NCBI RefSeq assembly: GCF_003258355.1
Contig: NZ_QKPO01000024.1
Coordinates: forward strand, 1-53,889
DNA length: 53,889 nt
Direction of reading: 5' to 3'
DNA from: Confluentibacter sediminis
Lineage (GTDB): Bacteria; Bacteroidota; Bacteroidia; Flavobacteriales; Flavobacteriaceae
Shown here: in pieces, positions 1-6,980 of the stretch
Layout of the letters: each line of letters begins with the position of its first letter
Numbering within the stretch: the stretch's first letter is position 1
The notes under the pieces: generated by a model
The model's database searches: none
What the model saw: only the letters and a program-made list of their open reading frames with translations
What the model was told of the DNA's origin: nothing
Position numbers and translations under genes: made by a program

Positions 1-51
1 AAAATAAGAACTTTCATCCAAAACTTAAAATTTTGAATTATATTTGAGAGG

Positions 52-93
52 TTGTGCAACAGGCACATTGTATAAAAATAATGCGTAAGTTTA
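52..93 (+). repeat. 42-bp direct repeat, copy 1
   Basis: A perfect 42-bp copy of positions 2506-2547. In both places it begins with the last bases of a TGTGCAAC end, the right terminus of the IS1182-like element, and continues into the same flank. Here the flank is the 5' arm of a large hairpin (61-190); the second copy has lost the partner arm. Confidence 0.9.
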
Positions 94-190
94 TTCCTAA
101 ATCAAAAGTTAGTGCTTGTTTGCTTGCATCTGATTTTCCTTCGGAAAATCCTCGCACTCAAACTACGCACTATTCTTATACGAAACCGTT
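61..190. other. attC-like long imperfect hairpin between genes
   Basis: The arm at 70-92 pairs with 160-181: 20 identical positions in reverse complement, two substitutions and one unpaired A. A perfect 8-bp inner hairpin lies at 132-150 (GATTTTCC / GGAAAATC, loop TTC). The site is bounded by AAC at 58-60 and GTT at 188-190. The length of about 130 bp, the AAC...GTT limits and the extrahelical base resemble integron attC sites. The 7-bp cores do not match the classical consensus, so the assignment is structural only. Confidence 0.45.
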
Positions 191-199
191 ACCACACAT

Positions 200-802
200 T
201 TGAGAAAAACAATCGTCATATCAATTATCTTTCTGACTTTATTAGTTGGATGTGGAACTTCAAAAAAAGTATTCCAAAATGAACGGATTTTTAATTATGA
301 AAATCTGAATCTGAATTACGCACTAGAACTTGAAAAAAAACTAAAGTCCGAAGATATTACTCGAACACATAAAGTTGGACTTGGAGAAAATATTTATCCG
401 AATAAGGACAATTATGAACTTGAAATTTCTCGAGATTTTAAGCGAATTATAAAACCGAATTTCTCACTCGAAGTTGGTTACTATTTCACAAAGGACAGTA
501 TAATCCGAGTTACTACTTACGAGTGGAATGACTTAAAAAAGAAAAGTTTCAAAACGGAGAAACAAAATTTGAGAACAAAAAAAGCGTTTAAGAAAAAATT
601 TGCCGAATTGACTGAAATGCTAACTGAAAAGTACGGAGAACCAACCTTTTCGGAAATACAGTCTGAAAACCCAAAAGATGATGGAACTTATCGAGACGGA
701 ATAAAATGGCTGAATAAAAACGGAATGAATGCATATTTATTTGCTTTTGGAAACCCTAAAGGTTCTTATAATCAAATAAGATTATCGATTTATCCGAATT
801 AA
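200..802 (+). CDS. small secreted lipoprotein of unknown function
   Basis: A 200-residue protein with a lipoprotein signal (hydrophobic stretch, then LVGC at about residues 15-18), so it is probably exported and acylated. The rest is Lys/Glu-rich with no motif I recognise. The reading frame opens at a TTG. No in-frame ATG lies near the signal peptide, and TTG is the only start that keeps the signal complete. It lies directly behind the attC-like hairpin (61-190) with its GTT arm at 188-197, and it is followed by a terminator hairpin at 869-895. It looks like a single-gene accessory unit rather than part of an operon. The function is unknown. Confidence 0.7.
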   Translation: MRKTIVISIIFLTLLVGCGTSKKVFQNERIFNYENLNLNYALELEKKLKSEDITRTHKVGLGENIYPNKDNYELEISRDFKRIIKPNFSLEVGYYFTKDSIIRVTTYEWNDLKKKSFKTEKQNLRTKKAFKKKFAELTEMLTEKYGEPTFSEIQSENPKDDGTYRDGIKWLNKNGMNAYLFAFGNPKGSYNQIRLSIYPN

Positions 803-868
803 AAACGTGGCACAAACACAGGTAACCGTTGCACAAGCCCATAAATTATAAAAAACAGACTTCCATAG

Positions 869-895
869 TTGCCTTTTAAGGCAGTTTCTTTTTTT
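869..895 (+). terminator. Rho-independent terminator
   Basis: Stem TGCCTT-TT-AAGGCA at 70 nt after the lipoprotein stop codon, followed by a T-rich run (GTTTCTTTTTTT). It lies inside the left end of the IS and overlaps the end of the transposase gene. It can end transcription arriving from the left. Confidence 0.65.
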
Positions 896-2471
896 ACGTC
901 ACTTTATAATTAGGTGTTTTAAGGTTCATTAAAAACAACTTTTCGAGCTTGTATACACTCTTTTTTACTGAAAAAAATAAAGCTAGCATTCCTGCTCCAC
1001 TTTTCACTCTTTTTTGGGTGAATTTCAGATACTTTTTCAGGTTATAGGCAATGGCAGATAGATGCATTACTTTGTTAGCCTGTTTTATTCCCAATGTATT
1101 TATTTTTCGAAGCCCCAGAAACTGTGTGAGCGTTCCAAATACGGGTTCTACCGTGCTTTGTCGTTTGCCCTTCATGTAGCGTCCTCTAGCACTGTTTACT
1201 CTGGTGTTATTTCGTTCGTACTCTTCTACATAATAGGTAATTGTAATACGCTTTTCTTGACTCTTTTTTAAACAAGAACTTCTTAATGGACAGTCAATAC
1301 AGACTTTTTTTGAGGCTCGATATTCTTTCTTTTTATTATTATTTACGCCTTCATAAAAAACCTTTTTAAAGGGGATGATTTTGCCCTGAGGACATACGTA
1401 ATGATCCTTCTCCTTGTTATAATTAAATCCATCTGTACCTCCTTTGTAAGTGCCATGGGGTGGAATATAACTCCGTAATCCCTTTGCTTCTAAATAAGCA
1501 TAGTTCTCTCCACTACTATAGCCGGTGTCTGCTATACAATTATGCCATAATAAACCGTGCTTATGAAGGCGTTTTTCTAAGCGTTTACATATATCTGGTA
1601 GATACTGACTATCTCTTGAGTCTGCATGATACGCCTTGATATCCGTTATCACATGGTGGCCTGTATCCACACTTAACTGACTCATATAATTAAGCTTTCT
1701 TGCCTTGCCCGGTTTTACACTAATTCGGGCATCGGGGTCTGTTGGGCTGTAATGGGTTTTATTGGAAGTGTACTTGGAGCCTTTATTACCCGCACCTGGT
1801 CGCTGGTCTTGATCTTTACTCCATTTTTTATTTCTACTTTTTATGGATTGTAATTCACTAGCACTGGCACTTATTTCTTGTTGCGATTTGGGGGCTTTAT
1901 TAGCTTTGCTTTGTCTTATAGGTGCAGCATCTTTATCCATAGCGCTCATATGCCTGATTCGATGTAAATGCAGATCTAAATCTTCTTTAGGGACCTTTAG
2001 TTCTAAAGTGTCCATCGAGGCATTTGCTTTTACTGGGGCGGAATCTATCGCTTGGGTATGGCCACTTACCATCCCTTTAGCTACACACATACCGAATACT
2101 TTTGTGAAAACTGATTCAAAAACCGGTTCTGGATATAATTGGCGGATCCTACTTATCGTGCTATGCCATGGTAGGGGCTCATCTATATCATAGCCCAAGA
2201 AATAGAGAATATCCAACCGCATGCTGCTATGTTGGATCAAATCTCTATCGCTGATGAGATTCTCTAAATAACCAACCAAGCACAGCTTAAAGAAAACAAC
2301 AGGGTCAATGCTTTTTTGTCCGCTATCCCCATAATAAGGACGCGTGAGTTTATATAAAAATTCTAGATCTAGCTCCCCTTTTAATCGTCTGTAAAAATTG
2401 TGCTCGGGAACGCGTTCGCTAAGCTGAAAATGTGCGAATAGTTTCTCTTGATAGTCTTTTTTTCCTTGCAT
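894..2471 (-). CDS. IS1182-family DDE transposase
   Basis: A transposase of about 525 residues. The N-terminal region (LSERVPEHNFYRRLKGEL, then the IDPVVFFKLCLVGYLENL segment) and the C-terminal DDE-domain segment (IADTGYSSGENYAYLEAKGL; ARGRYMKGKRQSTVEPVFGT; AYNLKKYL near the end) are typical of the IS1182 family. A Cys cluster (ICPQGK..., CIDCPLRSSCLKK) precedes the last catalytic segment. The frame is open further upstream to 2552, but that extension crosses the IS terminus. The ATG at 2471 (MQGKKDYQEKLF) is the family-like start. It appears intact, so the element may still be mobile. Fragments of a related gene's 3' end are triplicated at 50626-51136. Confidence 0.9.
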   Translation of the reverse strand: MQGKKDYQEKLFAHFQLSERVPEHNFYRRLKGELDLEFLYKLTRPYYGDSGQKSIDPVVFFKLCLVGYLENLISDRDLIQHSSMRLDILYFLGYDIDEPLPWHSTISRIRQLYPEPVFESVFTKVFGMCVAKGMVSGHTQAIDSAPVKANASMDTLELKVPKEDLDLHLHRIRHMSAMDKDAAPIRQSKANKAPKSQQEISASASELQSIKSRNKKWSKDQDQRPGAGNKGSKYTSNKTHYSPTDPDARISVKPGKARKLNYMSQLSVDTGHHVITDIKAYHADSRDSQYLPDICKRLEKRLHKHGLLWHNCIADTGYSSGENYAYLEAKGLRSYIPPHGTYKGGTDGFNYNKEKDHYVCPQGKIIPFKKVFYEGVNNNKKKEYRASKKVCIDCPLRSSCLKKSQEKRITITYYVEEYERNNTRVNSARGRYMKGKRQSTVEPVFGTLTQFLGLRKINTLGIKQANKVMHLSAIAYNLKKYLKFTQKRVKSGAGMLALFFSVKKSVYKLEKLFLMNLKTPNYKVT

Positions 2472-2505
2472 AAATAAAGATATGAAATTTATTAATATCT
2501 TAGTC

Positions 2506-2547
2506 TTGTGCAACAGGCACATTGTATAAAAATAATGCGTAAGTTTA
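2506..2547 (+). repeat. 42-bp direct repeat, copy 2
   Basis: Identical to 52-93. It spans the right terminus of the IS and the following flank, which carries the 5' arm of the attC-like hairpin without its 3' partner. It is therefore a truncated version of the site at 61-190. Confidence 0.9.
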
Positions 2548-2584
2548 ATCATAAGTAAAAGTAAAGGGAACCGTTGTGCATGAT

Positions 2585-3016
2585 ATGAAAAAAACGAAAT
2601 TACTGTTTATAATATTGAGTTTAATCGGATTAAATTCTTGTGCTCAACAACTGACTTGTGAGGATTTCAAAAATGGAACTTTCTATGTCCCAGAGGACGA
2701 ATAAACACTTTTGACCTATAAAATAATTAGAAACGGAAATGAACAAAGAGAAATAGTAGAAGACCCTGAAAATACTCTTGGTACGGATTTTAATAAAAGT
2801 CCTTATGAAATAATCGAATGGATTGACGACTGTACTTACCGAGCAAAATATGACGAAACAAAAATGGAATTGTCTGAATATCAAAAATTCGTAAATGACA
2901 ACAATGGAATTTTGACTGAAATGGTAAAAATAGAAGGAAAATGCTTTTATTTTAAAGCAACTTTAGACGTAAATGGACAGATTCAAGTTATGAATGGAAA
3001 AATCTGTAAAGAATAA
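2585..3016 (+). pseudogene. small lipoprotein gene with one in-frame stop
   Basis: The ATG at 2585 opens a lipoprotein-type signal (MKKTKLLFII...LNSCAQ). After 39 codons there is a TAA at 2702-2704, and the same frame then stays open to 3016 (...ENTLGTDFNKSPYEIIEW...). The joined product would be about 143 residues, with conserved-looking Cys residues. It resembles small flavobacterial lipoproteins sometimes mis-annotated as DNA topoisomerase IV; that match is from memory. One nonsense change (or a sequencing error) separates signal and body. The unit is flanked by partly complementary arms, GTTGTGCATGAT (2573-2584) and ACTATGTACAAC (3019-3030; 9 of 12 pair), like the other cassette-like genes here. 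Confidence 0.75.
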
Positions 3017-3026
3017 ATACTATGTA

Positions 3027-3044
3027 CAACTCAGAACTGAGTTG
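3027..3044. terminator. perfect 18-bp palindrome after the broken lipoprotein gene
   Basis: CAACTCAG-AA-CTGAGTTG, followed by AATTTT. It is a strong hairpin with a very short loop and could act as a terminator or as a remnant of a cassette boundary, since it also starts at the AAC of the boundary arm. Confidence 0.45.
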
Positions 3045-3077
3045 AATTTTATATATTTTATAATGAGAAAAGTGCTT

Positions 3078-3206
3078 TCATAAATTCAATAGCCATTTAC
3101 CTTGCTTTGGTTCTAAATAATATTTATCTTTATAAAACCAGTAAGTAAAGTGATTTACTTTAAGTTCATTTATAATAGCGTCAACAAATCGGATAACAGT
3201 TTGTTT
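3078..3206 (-). pseudogene. C-terminal coding remnant, family unknown
   Basis: An open stretch of about 42 codons (...VDAIINELKVNHFTYWFYKD...) with protein-like composition. It ends in TGA and is cut upstream by an in-frame stop. It has no start or upstream partner, so it is probably the tail of a deleted gene. I do not recognise the family. Confidence 0.35.
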
Positions 3207-3347
3207 TTAAAATTTATAAATGATTGATATATAATTCTTTATGGGATTAAGTGGTCTACCTGTCATCCCGACGAACCCTATTTTTATAAAATTAAAATAC
3301 TGTTAATTATATGATTTTCAGTATTTTAATTTTTTTTGGTTTCAAAT

Positions 3348-3446
3348 GAAATCAATTAAAATCAAATAAAAGGTGTACAATTCGGTGAATGGATTCTTAT
3401 TAGAATTGTCGTAATTTCAAATAGCTTTTAAGAGCAATTTGACTTT
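3348..3446 (+). repeat. dispersed ~99-bp repeat, copy 1
   Basis: About 80 % identical by eye to 11661-11758. It shares ATCAATTAAAATCAA, TTCGGTGAAT, GAATTGTCGTAA and AGAGCAATTTGACTTT in the same order and spacing. It does not code in any frame. It lies downstream of the iron operon, as copy 2 lies downstream of the polysaccharide-type locus. Confidence 0.7.
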
Positions 3447-3589
3447 AAATTTTTTACCGTAAAACTCGTAAAATGTAGACAAACAGTACGTTTTTAGTGA
3501 ATTTATACATATGGGAGTTATAAAATTCCCTTTAAATAATTGCTGTGGTAGCTAGAAAAATATAAAAAGGGATTCCTTGAGATTTAAAT

Positions 3590-3876
3590 AAGCAATTACC
3601 TTATTCTGGTAATATTTTTTAAGTAGCTTTTCTAAATACTCAATTTTATCCTTTTTCAGATTTTAAGAGTCTTCATGAAGTTCTACAACTTTATATAAAG
3701 GATTAAATAGCATTAATAGTTGAGCTATCGTTACTTTTAAATGTGTTTGAAATAATATTTAAGACAGGTTTATCCTAAAAATTCTCGACACCTTCTTTAG
3801 TAAGGCTTAGCATGTTTACGATCTGTTTCAGTTTGTCATCTTCAATGGTTTCTGACTGTTCAATTTTAGATATAAC
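3590..3876 (-). pseudogene. XRE-type helix-turn-helix regulator remnant
   Basis: Reading leftwards from the end of the PepSY gene, the frame gives VVISKIEQSETIEDDKLKQI then VNMLSLTKEGVENF and a stop. This is the recognition-helix region of small Bacteroidota XRE regulators. Further left, in other frames, come FNPLYKVVELHEDS and a Lys-rich helix (DKIEYLEKLLKKYY), as in the C-terminus of the same proteins. Several stops and frame changes make it non-functional. The N-terminal part is missing, apparently cut at the PepSY gene. Limits are approximate. Confidence 0.55.
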
Positions 3877-5408
3877 TACTTTCTTATTTTGAAAGTTATC
3901 CAAAGTGTTGTCAAAGATAAAATTATCCAAAAGGCATCAATAAAAAATATTTGAAACTGTCCATTGATAAATGAGTTCCATATCCAATTTTTAGTAATCA
4001 AACCATTAACGATAGGGATTAAAAAACCTATAATGCTCCCAGAAAGTAAACTATATTTATTGGTGACATGTATATTTTTTTTCAATATGAAGAAAAGGGT
4101 AAGTATGAGCCATCCAATAAAATAAAAACCATAAATAAAGTATTGTACTGCCGGATGCCAAATTTTAACGGCAATAAATGACAAGGCCGTAATGGGATAC
4201 ATACTCAAGCAAATAGCTAAGTAAATATTGATAACACCATTATTGAAGCGCCTTTTCTTTTCGGAAATGTTTGTTTTATCACGGGCAACTAACCAAATCA
4301 TGACCCCGGATATGATAACAAAACAGGTCGCAATACCCAAAATAAAACTGATTATTTTTAAGGGATAACCTCCGTAATCTCCAAAATGCAGTCTTGATAG
4401 GGTGTTCTTTACACCATCCAAATAAGAGGTGCTTTCTGGACTTTTTTTGTAAATCAATTCATTTGTCCCCACCTTATAAATCGCCTCACCAATACCTGTG
4501 AACCTATGGTTATAATTTAAATGCCCATTAATCAATACATGCATGTTTTCATTACCATAATTAAAAATATGTATTTCTGTAACATTGAAATCCTGCCACA
4601 TAGATTTGGTTTTTTCTATGTATGTAGCTAAATCAAAATCCGTTTCCAGGGTATCCTTTCCCAACTCATAATGTGGATGGCCATACCCTAAATCTTCATA
4701 AAATTTATCTTGGTCATTGTTGTATAAAAGCATCATACTCGGGGCGGCCAAAAAAGCATTAATCATAAAAAAAGCTCCCGTAATGGCATATACAAACTGA
4801 AATGGCAAACCAAGTATACCAAGTGCCGTATGTGCATCCGTCCATAACGTTTTCAATTTGCCAAAAGGCCTGAATATAAAAAAATTTGATATAATTTTTT
4901 TCCAATGTACCAACACGCCTGTTATGATGGCAAATAGAAAAAAGAATGCCACAAGCCCCGATAAATAATATCCAAATGGATATGGAATTTGTGCCAAGAA
5001 ATGAAGCCTATATAAAAACTCACCTAGAGAATACGATTCCAAATACGTCTTTTTGGATTGATCTTTCGTGTTTAAATAAAAGAATTGCGATGCCCTAGAT
5101 GCAGCAGGAGCTAAGGTGTCTTTTGACTCTGAAATAGACACGGCAACCCTTTGTTCCACATAATATTTACTAAACTCGATATCCCTGCCATATAAATCGT
5201 CTTCGGCATTCAGGGAATCCAAAACTTTATTGAAATTTAATTTTATATCATCTGTAACCTGTACAGATTCATTGCGTTCCCAATTAACTATTTCGTCCCT
5301 AAAAAAGGAAAAAGATCCCGCGAAAAAAATAACGTATAACACTACGCTGATAACAATACCACTCACCGTATGGGTGTGAAAAAGTATGTTGTAAATTCTA
5401 TTGTTCAT
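3876..5408 (-). CDS. PepSY-domain membrane protein of siderophore uptake locus
   Basis: A 510-residue membrane protein. It has an N-terminal helix (about residues 15-32), a periplasmic PepSY-like region, a helix pair near 145-170, a segment with the WTDAHTALG motif followed by helices near 195-220, a second periplasmic region, and four or five C-terminal helices. Proteins of this kind (PepSY-associated TM family) sit beside TonB-dependent siderophore receptors and are thought to act in inner-membrane reduction or release of ferric siderophores. This is family knowledge; no haem or metal site is proven here. It is the last gene of the iron operon, starting 3 bp after the stop of the preceding small membrane protein. 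Confidence 0.85.
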   Translation of the reverse strand: MNNRIYNILFHTHTVSGIVISVVLYVIFFAGSFSFFRDEIVNWERNESVQVTDDIKLNFNKVLDSLNAEDDLYGRDIEFSKYYVEQRVAVSISESKDTLAPAASRASQFFYLNTKDQSKKTYLESYSLGEFLYRLHFLAQIPYPFGYYLSGLVAFFFLFAIITGVLVHWKKIISNFFIFRPFGKLKTLWTDAHTALGILGLPFQFVYAITGAFFMINAFLAAPSMMLLYNNDQDKFYEDLGYGHPHYELGKDTLETDFDLATYIEKTKSMWQDFNVTEIHIFNYGNENMHVLINGHLNYNHRFTGIGEAIYKVGTNELIYKKSPESTSYLDGVKNTLSRLHFGDYGGYPLKIISFILGIATCFVIISGVMIWLVARDKTNISEKKRRFNNGVINIYLAICLSMYPITALSFIAVKIWHPAVQYFIYGFYFIGWLILTLFFILKKNIHVTNKYSLLSGSIIGFLIPIVNGLITKNWIWNSFINGQFQIFFIDAFWIILSLTTLWITFKIRK

Positions 5409-5411
5409 CGT

Positions 5412-5714
5412 TTAGTTTATTGTTATAGGGTAATACATTTTTCCTAGATAAATTATAAGAGAAAAAAACAGACCCAATAGAATGTATATGCCCCAAATTT
5501 TCCAGCCATTTTTAGACAAAAACGCTACAATCATTAAAGTGACCCAGAGTATGAATCCCGTAAAGGTTGAGGTAATCATGACATTCACATGGTCTAACCA
5601 AAAAGTTAAGGACAAATGACATGTTATTGTAACAAAATAACCTCCTAAAAATCCGGCAGTTATCTTAGCAAATTGTTGCCAGTTTGAAGATAAATATTTT
5701 GGGTTTGCAGGCAT
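5412..5714 (-). CDS. small membrane protein, DUF3649-like position
   Basis: About 100 residues with three predicted membrane helices (ITAGFLGGYFVTITCHLSL; a middle helix; IWGIYILLGLFFSLIIYLG). The frame is open to 5750, but starting at the ATG at 5714 (MPANPKYLSSNWQQF) removes the overlap with the upstream gene, and the N-terminus then looks like that of related proteins. In many iron-uptake loci a protein of this size sits between a DUF3325-type protein and a PepSY protein. The identity is inferred from size, topology and position. Translation is probably coupled to the PepSY gene. Confidence 0.7.
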   Translation of the reverse strand: MPANPKYLSSNWQQFAKITAGFLGGYFVTITCHLSLTFWLDHVNVMITSTFTGFILWVTLMIVAFLSKNGWKIWGIYILLGLFFSLIIYLGKMYYPITIN

Positions 5715-5725
5715 CGGTGTACTAT

Positions 5726-6058
5726 TTAAAAAATTAAGAATTCGAAACAAAGAGACAGTATCAATATGATTAAGATAGATTTGGGGCTTAAAATTTTTAC
5801 AGGCGTTAACAAGAGGACTAAACTTCCAAAAGTCATTAAGCTAATCATAAATATGAAACTTCCAGAACCAAACCCAAACAAGATGCAAAATGTCCAACAA
5901 GAAGCCAAGAGCATCATTAACCCCAATAATTTTGAAATTTCTTTCTCTTTTTTTACCCAGTTTTCAAAACCAAAGCTTGGATTTTTAATTGATTTTTCAG
6001 AGGTATTATAAAGTATATAGAAAGCAAAAAAAATGATTAGAAGTGTGAATGAAATCAT
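5726..6058 (-). CDS. small membrane protein, DUF3325-like position
   Basis: 110 residues with an N-terminal helix (ISFTLLIIFFAFYILY), a short Lys/Glu-rich loop, then three closely packed helices to the C-terminus (residues about 43-110). No catalytic motif is visible. It lies 15 bp after the DUF4198-like gene and 11 bp before the next small membrane gene, in the operon behind the siderophore receptor. By position and topology it corresponds to the DUF3325-type accessory proteins of proteobacterial siderophore loci; the sequence match itself is not verified. Probably an inner-membrane accessory subunit of ferric-siderophore handling. Confidence 0.65.
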   Translation of the reverse strand: MISFTLLIIFFAFYILYNTSEKSIKNPSFGFENWVKKEKEISKLLGLMMLLASCWTFCILFGFGSGSFIFMISLMTFGSLVLLLTPVKILSPKSILIILILSLCFEFLIF

Positions 6059-6073
6059 TTTAATAATAGTTAT

Positions 6074-6790
6074 TTATAAAATACAATATGTGCCGCAATG
6101 CCATATAAATTGATATGCTTCGCCTTTGTATGTTCCTGGAACTTCTTCTTTTATTGTTGCTTCAATAATGTATTTGGTATCCCAAGGCAATTTAAATAAT
6201 ATGAAGCCTTTTTCGTCTGTTTTTAAAGTTTTGGACCATAAATCGGATACGTATATGTGTACTTCATTTTCGGGCAGTAGTTTGTTTTTAAATAAAACTT
6301 GAAGTTTAATCTGGTCTTTATTTTTTGAAACATCCTTTATTGTTATGCCAATTTCATTTACTGCTAATGTTTCTGAATCAGTTTGCCCAACTTGGATTTT
6401 TGCCGTGGCATGGTAATGTGTCTTGAAAATCCCAAAATTGTATTTAGTATAATCCAATACATCAATCTCATTATTATTTAACGCTATCGTAAACGTTCCG
6501 TTTTTTGCTGGCTTAAATTTAGCAAGATAATAATCTTCAAAAGCCGTTGTTTCCATTGTTGTTCTGTTGCCTTTTTCATCAATAATCCAAAGTGTGAAAT
6601 TTTTCACCTTTGGAAATGCTTCTCCATTTACTTTTTCAATTTCACCATATGTATATTCCCCATAATAAATTTTCACATCTTGTTCCACGCCAACCATTCC
6701 GGTTTTATTTGTTTCAATCCATAAATAATGGGCAAACATTTGTGATGTTGTAAATACGATTAAAAGGGCTGTTAAAATTATTTTTTTCAT
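6074..6790 (-). CDS. DUF4198-like periplasmic metal-uptake accessory protein
   Basis: About 238 residues. The ATG at 6790 gives a clean signal peptide (MKKIILTALLIVFTTSQMFA) directly followed by HYLWIE, the start of DUF4198-type mature proteins. The longer frame from 6817 only adds a polar leader. The rest is beta-rich, consistent with one or two Ig-like domains. Such proteins accompany TonB-dependent receptors for metals or siderophores and are thought to be periplasmic; their exact role is unsettled. It is the first gene after the receptor, separated from it by 190 bp that holds a terminator hairpin, so its expression may be partly independent or depend on readthrough. Confidence 0.75.
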   Translation of the reverse strand: MKKIILTALLIVFTTSQMFAHYLWIETNKTGMVGVEQDVKIYYGEYTYGEIEKVNGEAFPKVKNFTLWIIDEKGNRTTMETTAFEDYYLAKFKPAKNGTFTIALNNNEIDVLDYTKYNFGIFKTHYHATAKIQVGQTDSETLAVNEIGITIKDVSKNKDQIKLQVLFKNKLLPENEVHIYVSDLWSKTLKTDEKGFILFKLPWDTKYIIEATIKEEVPGTYKGEAYQFIWHCGTYCIL

Positions 6791-6899
6791 ATGTAGATAT
6801 TTATTTTCATTTGTCATATGTTATTTGCATATCTTAATTGCTGTTTACGACCAATTTTTCAGCCATGCTCATTTCACGTGTTTATATTTTATGATCCAT

Positions 6900-6934
6900 T
6901 TAAAAAGCAGTCCCCTTTTATGCAGGGGACTGCT
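6900..6934 (-). terminator. terminator after the siderophore receptor gene
   Basis: Perfect 10-bp stem AGCAGTCCCC / GGGGACTGCT (6906-6915 and 6925-6934) with a 9-nt loop. On the minus strand it is followed by TTTTTA. It probably attenuates transcription between receptor and accessory genes, giving more receptor than membrane proteins. Confidence 0.75.
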
Positions 6935-6980
6935 AACAACTAACTAAACTATTTGCTGAAAAATTCTGATATGATATTAT

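Larger units (their letters stand above)
828..2514 (-). mobile_element. IS1182-like insertion sequence
   Basis: The element is bounded by perfect 10-bp inverted termini, GTTGCACAAG (828-837) and CTTGTGCAAC (2505-2514). It encloses one intact transposase gene on the minus strand. The left end shares sequence with the repeats at 52371 and 53723, which look like solo ends of related elements. I see no clear target-site duplication. The stretch after the right end (2515-2547) is the same as the one at 61-93, so the IS or its flank has been duplicated. Confidence 0.75.
3045..3875. other. decayed intergenic region
   Basis: No intact gene in about 830 bp. It contains a short C-terminal coding remnant (3078-3206), one copy of a 99-bp dispersed repeat (3348-3446), and a stop-riddled XRE-type regulator remnant that reaches the end of the PepSY gene. 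The rest is AT-rich without recognisable features. Confidence 0.6.

Noticed and set aside
1843-2193. Open frame opposite the transposase gene
   Set aside because: It lies entirely antisense to the well-supported IS1182 transposase and has no family-like features.
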